Shown here one piece after another: positions 47,031 through 55,946 of a stretch of DNA of 64,000 nt. Both the position numbers and the translations under genes were made by a program. The notes under the pieces were generated by a model, which saw only the letters and a list, made by a program, of their open reading frames with translations, was not told where the DNA came from and ran no database searches. The stretch's first letter is position 1. Every line of letters starts with the position of its first letter. This stretch comes from an uncultured Deferribacteraceae bacterium. GTDB lineage: Bacteria > Chrysiogenota > Deferribacteres > Deferribacterales > Mucispirillaceae. The stretch is from positions 25,200 through 89,199 of the forward strand of contig CAMRCY010000002.1 in assembly GCA_947041165.1 (NCBI GenBank), in the 5' to 3' direction.

Positions 47031-49151
47031 TTATGGCATAACGTACGGTCCATCAGATACGATAAGATTATTAAATCTAAGAACATTCTTACCACCGATA
47101 TTTTCAACATCAACAATCGCTAACCCTAAATCGCTTCCTAAAGAAATAACAGCAGGAGAAACGTTTGCAATAGTCATAGTAGCTGCATCTGCAACCTTAG
47201 TTAATGTTGTGTCGCTAAGCGTATAAACAGTTGGTATCAATGTTGTGCCGTTAGTAGCTCTTGATGTAATATATACATATTTATCATCAGCGACTATTGA
47301 TTCAAAATCTACTGGTAATGTAGCTCCTGTAACGATAGCATTTGTATCCTCTGTAATTTTATACATTTTAGTACCACTATCTGTAACTATTAAATATAAC
47401 ATACCTTTAATCTCTATCAACTTCCCGTTACTTCCTGTAATCGGATCAAGTAGAATAGAACTACCAAGAGATTTAATAATTTTAACATCTCCTGCCACAT
47501 TACCAGCCATATAAACATACTCGTTAAATCCAATTACTGATGTAGGAACCATAGACGTGTCTATAAGTCCAAGTGGAGTCCCTTGAAAACCTGTACTCTC
47601 CACTATACGATATTTTCCAGCGTTAGCACTTGTGCTGTTACTTGCCACAATAAACTTATCGCCACTGTTCGCTCCAATCGCATATGTGTGAGCTTTAACA
47701 GAATTATCAAACCCTATTTTTCTAGATATCAATGTTCCATCAGCATTAAAGATATTAACGTTGGTATCATCTTTTGACACGATGAATAACGTTGTACCTA
47801 TAAGTTGTAATGAATTAAATTTCATCTCCGCTACAGCATTTGTTGCAACTTCTGAGGCAACTACTGATAACGTAGGATCGTTAATAACTTTCTTAAATAA
47901 CGTTCCAGATTGTCCTGTAGTTTTATTATCAGCTAAAAGATGTAGCTCATTATTTTTATATAAAGAAGCTATCACACCAGTTGTTGGAACTTGACCATCT
48001 ACATCTGTAATATTAACACTTGGAGATCCATTAAGTAATGCTGAATTAGGAGTTCCTTTAGCTAGCATAACACCCGTTCCTTCTACAAATTTAACATTAT
48101 TCTCAGCAGTCCAATATGCACCAATAGCTGGATCACTACTATTATCTAAATAGAAGTTTAATTTAGCCTCATCAATCTGAACACCAAAGAACTCAGTTGC
48201 ACCTTTTTTATATACAGCAGTAAGTGGATCAGCACTACTTACATATTCGTATGTAGTTGCACCATCAACTATATTACCGTTATCTTCTAACTTAGTTAAA
48301 ACTCCGTTATTTTCAATAATAAGTTGATATGTTCTACCTGCCGCCTCATCTAAAAATGATTTTGTAGGAAGTTTATCTGTTGCTTCTGTATCAAAATTAA
48401 CATCTCCTGCTGTTGGAAAATATGTTGGATTTTGAGCTGTGCCATTAACATAGAATTTTAATACTCTTGGGTTACTGCTACTTACTAATATTACACCTAG
48501 AAACTGGTTAGGGTTTACTACGCTAGTACTTTTATATACAGCATGAGTTTTATTATCAGCTAATTGATTATCATAAGTAAAAAGAATATGATTATCATCA
48601 TCAATCATATTATCTCCAGATATAATAAAAGCTTCTTTATCTAAAAATTTATACCCAGCACCTGCTGCTAAGTTTGTGAAATTATCAATTGATGCAGGAA
48701 TACTATTTTTAGTTAAAGCTACATCAAAAGTAACTGCTGCTGCAGTTGTAAAGAAAGCTGATTTATCATCTGCTGTTTTCTCAAACACAAATGTTAATAT
48801 TTTACCACTACCCTCTCCTGAAACTTTTACACCAAAAAATTGTGCATCACCAAATTTATATACAGCTTGAGTGTTATCAGTTTTTACTGGTTGATCTACA
48901 TATGTGTAGAATATAGTTTTGTTATCTGCATTATCTATCAGATCACCACTATTTACTCTAAGTGCATCAACTAAATTTAGTTTCATACCTGGAATAATCG
49001 GATTTGCATAACCTTCCATCGCTGCAAAGGCTGTAAAATCAGAAAAATCAACAGGTGGTATATCATCATCTGCCTTATCCTCTGCACATGAAACAAACAC
49101 CATAAGTGAACCTATCGCTAATATCATTAGCATACCTAATCGTTTAAACAT
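47031..49151 (-). CDS. Array lipoprotein, three repeats, 706 residues
   Basis: Unknown function. The signal is MFKRLGMLMILAIGSLMVFVSC with Cys22. Three repeats follow: R1 (~35-142; MEGYANPIIPGMKLNLVDA, TQAVYKFGDAQFFGVKVSG), R2 (~142-252; KTHAVYKSTSVVNPNQFLGV, PRVLKFYVNGTAQNPTYF) and R3 (~252-350; LTAVYKKGATEFFGVQI, LNFYLDNSSDPAIGAYW). The propeller-like C-terminal half has GTLFKKVINDPTLSVV, MVPTSVIGFNEYVYMAGNVA and ADDKYVYITSRATNG and ends RFNNLIVSDGPYVMP. GGAG precedes the ATG. It is a good reference member because all three repeats and the tail are clear. Confidence 0.87.
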   Translation of the reverse strand: MFKRLGMLMILAIGSLMVFVSCAEDKADDDIPPVDFSDFTAFAAMEGYANPIIPGMKLNLVDALRVNSGDLIDNADNKTIFYTYVDQPVKTDNTQAVYKFGDAQFFGVKVSGEGSGKILTFVFEKTADDKSAFFTTAAAVTFDVALTKNSIPASIDNFTNLAAGAGYKFLDKEAFIISGDNMIDDDNHILFTYDNQLADNKTHAVYKSTSVVNPNQFLGVILVSSSNPRVLKFYVNGTAQNPTYFPTAGDVNFDTEATDKLPTKSFLDEAAGRTYQLIIENNGVLTKLEDNGNIVDGATTYEYVSSADPLTAVYKKGATEFFGVQIDEAKLNFYLDNSSDPAIGAYWTAENNVKFVEGTGVMLAKGTPNSALLNGSPSVNITDVDGQVPTTGVIASLYKNNELHLLADNKTTGQSGTLFKKVINDPTLSVVASEVATNAVAEMKFNSLQLIGTTLFIVSKDDTNVNIFNADGTLISRKIGFDNSVKAHTYAIGANSGDKFIVASNSTSANAGKYRIVESTGFQGTPLGLIDTSMVPTSVIGFNEYVYMAGNVAGDVKIIKSLGSSILLDPITGSNGKLIEIKGMLYLIVTDSGTKMYKITEDTNAIVTGATLPVDFESIVADDKYVYITSRATNGTTLIPTVYTLSDTTLTKVADAATMTIANVSPAVISLGSDLGLAIVDVENIGGKNVLRFNNLIVSDGPYVMP

Positions 49152-49217
49152 TATAAATTTCTCCTTTTTCTTCTTTCTAATTTTTTACTGTTAAAATCTT
49201 TAACAAAACTTTTCATC

Positions 49218-49246
49218 ACTATATTTTCAATTAATCAATCACTCAA
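49218..49246 (-). promoter_or_regulatory. Conserved array promoter (gene 47031-49151)
   Basis: On the minus strand TTGAGT (49241-49246), a 17-bp spacer and TATAGT (49218-49223), with the shared AATTAATTATT block upstream. Confidence 0.75.
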
Positions 49247-49394
49247 ATAATTAATTATTATTAATATTTAAAACTGTTATCTGTTACCTGTTTATATAGT
49301 TTAAGATTGAATTGATTTGAAGTTGTTACGGAAAATTGATAGAAAAATTTGTGGAAAAAATATATGAAAAAAATGTGTAAATATAAAAGCACAT

Positions 49395-49426
49395 AAAAAA
49401 GTGGACAAGCATTACACTCATCCACT
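49395..49426 (-). terminator. Array terminator (copy f)
   Basis: AAGTGGA and TCCACTT (49399-49405 and 49420-49426) form the outer stem, with the conserved CATTACA loop region inside; a T run follows on the minus strand. It ends the 49493-51019 gene. Confidence 0.82.
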
Positions 49427-49492
49427 TATATTTATAATTACTAACTTTTAAAAAAAATTAGTAAAAATTTAACTCTGAAATTAACTAACTGA

Positions 49493-51019
49493 TTAAGGCA
49501 TTTGAAATGGTGCGTCAGTTGCCATAAATTGATTGTATCTAAGAACTTTAGCTGTACCACCAAGATTTTCAACATCAATAACAAGTATGCCAAGTCCCAT
49601 AGGTAGAGAAACAACAGTTCCGTTAACCTGAGTATCTACATCACTAACTATACCAGTAGTAGTAGAAGGGATAGGAGAAATCTTAACTAACATTGTTGGA
49701 GTTATCAGATAAGCAGTTGTAGTTGAAGTGTCAGAAGTCGCACCAAGTTCTGTGATATACATAACTGAACCAGAAATATCAACTGATGTAATAGTAGTTG
49801 GAAGTGTTACACCCTGTTGTGCGTTATCTATAGCTGTAACTACAGTCCAAGCATTTGTACCATCAAATTTATACAGCTTTCCTTCTACTACTGCATATAT
49901 ATCTGTACTGTAAACTGCCAACTTAACACCACCATCAACAATACTAGCACTAGGGAGACCAGTAACAGGTATTGAAACTTTAGTACTAGTGTCGCCAAGT
50001 GTAACATTATCAATCACAGCTGTACCACTAGGACCACTTTCATTAACACCTGCAACAAGAATGTTAGTAGTTCCGATAGCAACTACTGATGTAGGTATCA
50101 TATAATTAAGAGCAGTACCCTCAGTTTTTATACCAGTAGCACTTATTTTATGAAGTTTACTGCTAGTACCATCAACATCAATAGCAACGTGTTCAGCACC
50201 AGCTGCATAACCAACACCTGTAATAGAAGCGGCTTCGCCTGTAACTGGAGTTGGAGCAGTTCCATCTTTTGCATACAACTTAACATCTGTTTTATCAGCA
50301 TTATCAATTATAACTGGAGTTACGCCACCTATAAGTTGCAATGCATCAGTAAGCATATCTGTAATAATCTCTATTGCAACTGAAGTTTTAGCGATATTGA
50401 TTTTCATTGTTGTTAGATCTATTGTACCAGTAAATAATGTACCTTTACTCCCCGCTTTATCCTGTGCAAGTGCATATAATTTAAAACCTGAAGAAAGTTT
50501 TGCAGATATACTACTTAACGCTGGGACTTCGCTATCTACATTTGTTACATTATCAGTAAATGGACCATTTACAAAAACTGCATTTGGAGTTTTTGCAGCT
50601 AATAGAACATCAGTTCCTGCTACAAATTTAACGGCAGCAGCTGTAGCCCAATATTTAGCATTTGTACCATCTTTAGCAAGATAGAAATTTAATGCTTTAT
50701 TATCAGCAACATATTCAACACCAAAATAGTTTCCATCACTCTCTATATAAACAGCAGTAGTTGAACTTGTTGAATTATCATATCTAAATTGAATACTCTG
50801 ATTATCATCTGATTTTATAGAACCGTTATCTAATACAAAGTTTTTTCCACCAGTCATGTTATTAACAAGACTAAATGATTTACCACCAACATTCTCTAAG
50901 AAAGTTTTTGGAGTTGGATCACCACCGTTTCCATCTCCACTACTTGTATCTGTACACGCTGAAAATACCATTAACGCACTTACTGCTAATAACATTAGCT
51001 TACTTACTTTTTTAAACAT
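49493..51019 (-). CDS. Array lipoprotein, short form with one repeat, 508 residues
   Basis: Unknown function. I start at the ATG of MFKKVSKLMLLAVSALMVFSAC (Cys22), with AGGAG 9 nt upstream; a TTG two codons earlier is unlikely. Only one repeat is present (~38-135; TTAVYIESDGNYFGVEYV, LNFYLAKDGTNAKYWAT). It corresponds to R3 of the longer paralogues, because the next block (VLLAAKTPNAVFVNGPFTDN) aligns with the sequence after their R3. The propeller-like region is ~350 residues and ends VLRYNQFMATDAPFQMP. So R1 and R2 have been lost here, or gained in the long forms. Confidence 0.85.
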   Translation of the reverse strand: MFKKVSKLMLLAVSALMVFSACTDTSSGDGNGGDPTPKTFLENVGGKSFSLVNNMTGGKNFVLDNGSIKSDDNQSIQFRYDNSTSSTTAVYIESDGNYFGVEYVADNKALNFYLAKDGTNAKYWATAAAVKFVAGTDVLLAAKTPNAVFVNGPFTDNVTNVDSEVPALSSISAKLSSGFKLYALAQDKAGSKGTLFTGTIDLTTMKINIAKTSVAIEIITDMLTDALQLIGGVTPVIIDNADKTDVKLYAKDGTAPTPVTGEAASITGVGYAAGAEHVAIDVDGTSSKLHKISATGIKTEGTALNYMIPTSVVAIGTTNILVAGVNESGPSGTAVIDNVTLGDTSTKVSIPVTGLPSASIVDGGVKLAVYSTDIYAVVEGKLYKFDGTNAWTVVTAIDNAQQGVTLPTTITSVDISGSVMYITELGATSDTSTTTAYLITPTMLVKISPIPSTTTGIVSDVDTQVNGTVVSLPMGLGILVIDVENLGGTAKVLRYNQFMATDAPFQMP

Positions 51020-51166
51020 TCTCAATTTCTCCTAGTTTTTTGTTTTTCTCTACTTAACTCATACAAAATATATCATTATCCTTTAATACATACATATATA
51101 TACATAAAGGCTAACTATCTTAATAATATAACTTACACAATTTATATAATCATAAATCGTTAAGCA

Positions 51167-51194
51167 ATAGTACTAGCTATTATCAAAATGTCAA
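51167..51194 (-). promoter_or_regulatory. Candidate promoter for the short-form gene 49493-51019
   Basis: On the minus strand TTGACA (51189-51194), a 16-bp spacer and TACTAT (51167-51172). It is unlike the TTGAGA promoters of the long forms. Confidence 0.5.
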
Positions 51195-51230
51195 GTGTTT
51201 AAGGGTAAAAGAATGTATAAAAGTGTATAA

Positions 51231-51258
51231 AAAAATGGATGAGCATTACACTCATCCA
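51231..51258 (-). terminator. Array terminator (copy g)
   Basis: TGGATGAG (51236-51243) and CTCATCCA (51251-51258) form an 8-bp stem around CATTACA, with a T run on the minus strand. It ends the 51330-52865 gene. Confidence 0.88.
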
Positions 51259-51329
51259 CTTATATTTATAATTACTAAATTTTAAAAAATATTAGTAAAA
51301 AATTAACTCTGAAATCAACTAACTAACGA

Positions 51330-52865
51330 CTACTTAGTAGGCATTAAAAACAATTTATCGCTTGTTGTAAAGTTGTTGTATCTAATAACAGGATCAGTAC
51401 CACCAATCTTCTCAGCATCAATCACAAGTACATTACCTTCAGATAGAGCAACAGTTGCAGGAGCAACCTCAACTACTACATTTGCAGTTAGTGTGTCTGA
51501 ACTATTTGCAGTCTCACTCTTAATTAACGTTGCACCATTTATTGTATAAGCAGTTGTAGTTGTAGATGCAGCACTTGTTTTTGCTGTAACATAAAGAACT
51601 GAACCTGCACCTTTAACTGATAAAATATCAGCAGGAAGTTCTGCACCCTCAACATTATCAAATTTAGGATCTCTTATTTTACGCAATAAATTAGTACCAT
51701 TCGGCGACTTATAAAGCACATACATATCAGTGCCAATAGCAACTAAGTCTAAAGTTGTATCTGGACTAATATAACTATTTAGTTTTTTAGCATTCTTATG
51801 CAAAACAATATTCCCATTCGCTGCACCACTAGTCATAAGACTTGCAACATAAAAATCAGTACCATTAGTAGATATATCTTTAATGATTGCAGTACCAGTC
51901 ATATCTTCAAGCACAACTGGAGTTCCAAGAACAACTTTATCATCATCACCAACACTTACTTTGCGAACTCTTGCAGTAGCTGTAGGTGTTGCACTAACCG
52001 TACTATCTTTATCAGATGTTGCTATATAGAAACCTGTAGCATCTGAGCCAGCACTGATCGCATAAGAACCAGCTGTTACGTTATCGATTGTTGAAGTCTT
52101 AACGCCTTTTGATGTGTATATAGTAAGTTTATCTGTGTTAGCCTCTGTACCTGTTCCTTTAGTAACGATATATAGAGTAGATCCTATAAGTTGCAATGAC
52201 TCAGTTGTCATATCTTTAAGGATACCTGTTGGAAGTTGTGTGCCAGTAATAGTAATTCCTGCTTGACCCATTCCACCAGTGTATAAAGTACCGATGCCAC
52301 CTGGAGTTTTATTATCTGCAATTACTGATAACTCTCCCATGCCTGCATTAAATAATGCTGAGATAGCACCAACTGTTGGAACCTCATCAGTTATTGCTGT
52401 AACGTTATCATTAAGACTTCCTCTTGATAACATTCCATTAATATTTTTACTAGCTAATAAAACACCATCGCCTGATACAAATTTAACGGCAGCAGCTGTA
52501 GTCCAATAATCACCAGTAGCCGTTGTGCTGTTATCAAAATAGAAATTTAATGGTTTATCTACTGCAACATACTCAACGCCAAAGAAATTGCCTTCACCGT
52601 TTAAATAAACTGCTGTAGTTAAACTTGTTTCACTATTGAATGTATAAAGAACAGATTTATCTGTATTTAATATTGAACCGTTATCTTGAGCTACTAAATT
52701 TTTAGTACCTGTAGCAACTGAAACTAATTGAAACTCTTTCCCACCAACTGAACTTATAAAAGTTGCTGGAGGTGTTGATCCACCTGACTCTTCATCTGAA
52801 CACGCCGCCGCAACTGTTAGAACACCGACTGCTAATAACATTAGCTTACTGATTTTTTTAAACAT
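51330..52865 (-). CDS. Array lipoprotein, short form with one repeat, 511 residues
   Basis: Unknown function. The signal is MFKKISKLMLLAVGVLTVAAAC with Cys22, then a Ser/Gly/Pro linker. One R3-type repeat follows (~33-130; TTAVYLNGEGNFFGVEYV, LNFYFDNSTTATGDYW). The rest is propeller-like (GIGTLYTGGMGQAGITI, LQLIGSTLYIVTKGTG, SYAISAGSDATGFYIATS) and ends VIRYNNFTTSDKLFLMP. It is the first gene of the array in the direction of transcription. A TTGACA at 53005-53010 may be its -35 box, but the matching -10 is poor. GAGGAG precedes the ATG. Confidence 0.85.
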   Translation of the reverse strand: MFKKISKLMLLAVGVLTVAAACSDEESGGSTPPATFISSVGGKEFQLVSVATGTKNLVAQDNGSILNTDKSVLYTFNSETSLTTAVYLNGEGNFFGVEYVAVDKPLNFYFDNSTTATGDYWTTAAAVKFVSGDGVLLASKNINGMLSRGSLNDNVTAITDEVPTVGAISALFNAGMGELSVIADNKTPGGIGTLYTGGMGQAGITITGTQLPTGILKDMTTESLQLIGSTLYIVTKGTGTEANTDKLTIYTSKGVKTSTIDNVTAGSYAISAGSDATGFYIATSDKDSTVSATPTATARVRKVSVGDDDKVVLGTPVVLEDMTGTAIIKDISTNGTDFYVASLMTSGAANGNIVLHKNAKKLNSYISPDTTLDLVAIGTDMYVLYKSPNGTNLLRKIRDPKFDNVEGAELPADILSVKGAGSVLYVTAKTSAASTTTTAYTINGATLIKSETANSSDTLTANVVVEVAPATVALSEGNVLVIDAEKIGGTDPVIRYNNFTTSDKLFLMPTK

Positions 52866-53222
52866 TTTAAACTCTCCTCTTTTTACGTCTTCTATTTAAA
52901 CCATATAACTATATTATCTATTCTTAATTAAATGAAAACTAATTAATAAATTAAATAACTATACGTTTTAAATTACTAGACAAGGATATAGACTTAAATA
53001 ATAATGTCAAGGCATTAAAATATAATTGTTATTTGATATATATTTAAGTATTCGTAGGTATGACATAAAGTTATAAAGAATAATTTGATTAAAAGATTTT
53101 TAAGTATTATATATAAATATACATGGTTATTTAGATTATTTACGATTTATAAGAGAGTAGCGTGAGTGAGATTATTGAGATTGGTTGAGCAAGTTATATT
53201 GTTGTTGAGTGTAGATTGATCG

Positions 53223-53272
53223 GTTGTTTTCTGAACATTTACAATCACATAAAATTGTATAACTAAAAATTA
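53223..53272. repeat. Left copy of a ~50-bp direct repeat
   Basis: The sequence starting GTTGTTTTCTGAACATTTAC is repeated at 54111-54160 in the same orientation, 888 bp away, with one or two mismatches over 50 bp. The pair brackets the small membrane-protein gene at 53359-53832. The rest of 52866-53358 is A/T-rich without a gene that I can support. Confidence 0.85.
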
Positions 53273-53358
53273 ATACAATTAAGATCTATTCCTAAATCAT
53301 TTAAATCTTAATTGTAAGTTTAACTTAAAGCAAAGGTTTCTTTTTTGTCATCTTTACC

Positions 53359-53832
53359 TTAAGCCTTGCCAGTTAGCACTTCTCTTTTTAACTTGTTGAT
53401 TTGATAAATCTTGATAATACGGAGCAGCATTACGACAGGCATAACGAAAATGCCAATAGTCATAGCAAGAGATAGTTTGAAAAGATAAAATACCGATGCT
53501 CCTTGCGTAGGTAAAATAATGATATGTGGCGTAGTATCGTCACTGAGAGCTTGCCAACCCCACCATCCTCCTACAAGGAAAAGCCCTAAAGGTATACTCT
53601 CATTTATAGGCACTCCACCTTTCATGACGAGCAACATGATGAGAATAATACAAACTATAACTGTAATTGCAACATCAGAAATAAGTTTTGTGGTAACATT
53701 ATTATTGTTTTTTAAAAGACACCCTTCACAAAGAGGGGGAGAAAACCTGTTGGCACATTCCGTACATAACGCTTTACCACAACTCTGACATGTTCCTGAT
53801 GCCATCTTACCTGCATGATTAATACATTCCAT
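53359..53832 (-). CDS. Small membrane protein with N-terminal B-box-like zinc finger
   Basis: The 157-residue product begins MECINHAGKMASGTCQSCGKALCTECANRFSPPLCEGC: C-x2-H, then C-x2-C, C-x2-C and C-x2-C pairs (residues 3-38), like bacterial B-box-type zinc fingers at the head of membrane proteins. Three hydrophobic segments follow (~52-70, ~78-95, ~115-137) and a basic tail. Its function is unknown; similar proteins are usually annotated only as B-box zinc finger proteins. The gene has visibly higher G+C than its surroundings and is bracketed by ~50-bp direct repeats, suggesting acquisition by transfer. Confidence 0.75.
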   Translation of the reverse strand: MECINHAGKMASGTCQSCGKALCTECANRFSPPLCEGCLLKNNNNVTTKLISDVAITVIVCIILIMLLVMKGGVPINESIPLGLFLVGGWWGWQALSDDTTPHIIILPTQGASVFYLFKLSLAMTIGIFVMPVVMLLRIIKIYQINKLKREVLTGKA

Positions 53833-54110
53833 AACCTCTCCTTGAGTTCTGTTTTACCACATATATAACTCATATAATCAATAACATGTTTATTCACATT
53901 TAACAACATAAGATTAAGTAATCAAATTAAAGATTATAAGACTATGTTTAATCTATATAACAAGATATTTAGATGTATAACAAATAACGTATACAAATCA
54001 AGTTTATGTCTATTGATATTATGATATTAGGAAATAGATATTAAAGATATTTGGAGTTTGTTGGGCTATGTTTCATTGATATAAAATATTTAAAACTTTC
54101 AGATAATTAT

Positions 54111-54160
54111 GTTGTTTTCTGAACATTTACAATTACATAAAATTGTATAACTAAAAATCA
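54111..54160. repeat. Right copy of a ~50-bp direct repeat
   Basis: This is the second copy of the sequence at 53223-53272. Between the B-box gene and the tRNA gene (53833-54370) there is otherwise A/T-rich DNA with no gene that I can support. Confidence 0.85.
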
Positions 54161-54370
54161 ATCTAACAAATTAAGATTTAATATTATCAAGTTATCATTA
54201 ATAATTATATATAAGGGGTTTACTGCTCTGCAGTTATGAGATGTGAAAAGATTTGAAATATAGTATTTGTGAAACTATATAGAATTTATGAACCTTAATA
54301 GTGTTAATTAATACTGTTGTATTACTAAAACCCTATCAAATAGTAGAACGTAGTATTTGAAAGAAAAGAA

Positions 54371-54461
54371 CGGAGAGAGAGGGATTCGAACCCTCGATAC
54401 CGATTTCGCAGTATACTCACTTAGCAGGCAAGCGCCTTCGACCATGCTCGGCCATCTCTCC
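54371..54461 (-). tRNA. tRNA-Ser (anticodon GCU)
   Basis: On the minus strand a 7-bp acceptor stem GGAGAGA/TCTCTCC closes a class II cloverleaf. It has the D arm, the anticodon loop CTGCTAA (anticodon GCT, reading AGC/AGU), a long variable arm with a short ATAC/GTAT stem, and the T arm GAGGG-TTCGAAT-CCCTC, plus a discriminator G. CCA is not encoded. Length is 91 nt. The long variable arm is diagnostic of serine, leucine or tyrosine, and the anticodon settles serine. Confidence 0.95.
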
Positions 54462-54765
54462 AGAACCATTGAAACAATACTACTTGTAACAATGAACGAT
54501 GATAATAACAGATCTATCTTCATTTTGTCAAATGAAAAATATATTTAAATATTAATAGTTGATTTTTAAAAGAACTAAATAAAGTGAATTAATACTCATT
54601 TTCTCACATTAATCACTAAATAAAAGAACAAATAGAACAATTATAAACTTTAAATCACAACATCAAACTAACAATATCAATACTACATATTTTAATCGTA
54701 CCCTCCAAAACATAACAGCTTTATCCTCATTTTGTTAAATAAAATATAGATTAGTAAATTTCTTC

Positions 54766-54824
54766 TTGACTTTTTTCGCTATTGAATTAAATTATCTTTA
54801 GCACTCAATACTGTAGAGTGCTAA
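54766..54824 (+). promoter_or_regulatory. hrcA promoter region with CIRCE operator
   Basis: TTAGCACTC (54798-54806), a 9-nt spacer and GAGTGCTAA (54816-54824) form a perfect CIRCE inverted repeat, the binding site of HrcA. A TTGACT -35 box lies at 54766-54771; the -10 (around 54787-54797) is only approximate. The operator lies just after the promoter and ~70 bp before hrcA, so the operon should be repressed by its own first product and released on heat shock. The rest of 54462-54765 is A/T-rich without a recognised feature. Confidence 0.92.
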
Positions 54825-54893
54825 TATATAGACTATTATTGATAGATAAATATTTAACAAATAAATAAAATCTTCAAATAAAAGGACACTAGT

Positions 54894-55946
54894 ATGAGGT
54901 TTTTAAATGAAAGAGAGGAACTAGTTTTAAGAACTATAATAGATCAGTTCATCTCTACAAATGAACCTATCGGCTCTAGAAATGTTTCTTCTATTGGCCC
55001 GTTAAAGATGTCGCCTGCGACCATTAGAAATATTATGGCTGATCTTGTTGATCTTGGATTTATAAATCAACCGCACGCATCTGCTGGACGTGTGCCGACT
55101 GATGATGGATATAGATATTATATTGACAAGTTGATATCTATGAAAAAAGTTTCACCAGCATTTATTAATAATATGCAGAAACAATTTGAATTTGATCCGA
55201 TAAATATAGATGACTTTTTTAGAACATTCTCTAAAAAATTAAGCGATCTTACAAGCTCGGTTGGATTTATTGTATCTCCTAAAAACAACTCGGTTGTTCT
55301 AAAACATATTGAGTTTGTCAGACTTAATAAAGAATCTGTAGTTGTGATTATTGTTGCTAAAACTGGGTATGTACAAAATATTATTCTTCCAGTTGATAGC
55401 TCCGTTACTGATTCTGATCTTGTTAGTATGGCTAATATTATTAATGAGAGTTTTATAGGCAAAAAATTGTTTGAAGTGAAAACAGCGTTAACAAACGATC
55501 TGTTTTTATCTAAAAATAAAATTAACGATATAATAACTAAAACTCAACAAATATCTGAAAGTTTATTCACCACAGATATTTTTAAGGAAGAATTTATTTT
55601 TGAGGGTACAATAAACCTCATAGGTACACCTGATGTAAAAGATTTTAGTAAATTAAAAGAAGTATTAAAAACATTTGAAGAACAGAAAAAATTATGCGAA
55701 ATACTAGACAAATGTATTAAAGAAGATTCTGTACAGATATTCGTTGGAAGTGAAATCGGATTAGAAGGAATTGATGATATGGGTATAGTTTTAAAACCTT
55801 ATCAACGTGGGGGAGATATAATCGGAACAATGGGTGTCATTGGGCCTAAAAGAATGCAATACCCACAAATAGCATCAATTGTGGATTGTTCATCACAGAT
55901 TATGTCGAAAATGCTAAATGACTATTTTGGAGGAAATAATGAGTAG
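54894..55946 (+). CDS. hrcA: Heat-inducible transcription repressor HrcA
   Basis: HrcA binds CIRCE and represses chaperone genes; its activity depends on a GroE-type chaperonin in characterised systems. The 350-residue product has the N-terminal winged helix with EPIGSRNVSSIGPLKMSPAT then IRNIMADLVDLGFI and HASAGRVPTDDGYRYYIDKL, and the C-terminal GAF-like domain (GSEIGLEGIDDMGIVLKPY). AAGGAC lies upstream of the ATG. It overlaps grpE by 8 bp. Confidence 0.97.
   Translation: MRFLNEREELVLRTIIDQFISTNEPIGSRNVSSIGPLKMSPATIRNIMADLVDLGFINQPHASAGRVPTDDGYRYYIDKLISMKKVSPAFINNMQKQFEFDPINIDDFFRTFSKKLSDLTSSVGFIVSPKNNSVVLKHIEFVRLNKESVVVIIVAKTGYVQNIILPVDSSVTDSDLVSMANIINESFIGKKLFEVKTALTNDLFLSKNKINDIITKTQQISESLFTTDIFKEEFIFEGTINLIGTPDVKDFSKLKEVLKTFEEQKKLCEILDKCIKEDSVQIFVGSEIGLEGIDDMGIVLKPYQRGGDIIGTMGVIGPKRMQYPQIASIVDCSSQIMSKMLNDYFGGNNE

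Noticed and set aside
35324..52509. Many plus-strand open frames opposite the lipoprotein genes
   Set aside because: They are shadows produced by the biased codon use of the array genes; none has a conserved motif or a ribosome site.
53223..54160. Insertion sequence
   Set aside because: The flanking repeats are direct, not inverted, and the enclosed gene is not a transposase.
54357..54548. Plus-strand open frame encoding GERGIRTLDTDFAVYSLSRQ
   Set aside because: It is the reverse of the tRNA-Ser(GCU) gene; this peptide is a well-known false product of antisense tRNA-Ser.
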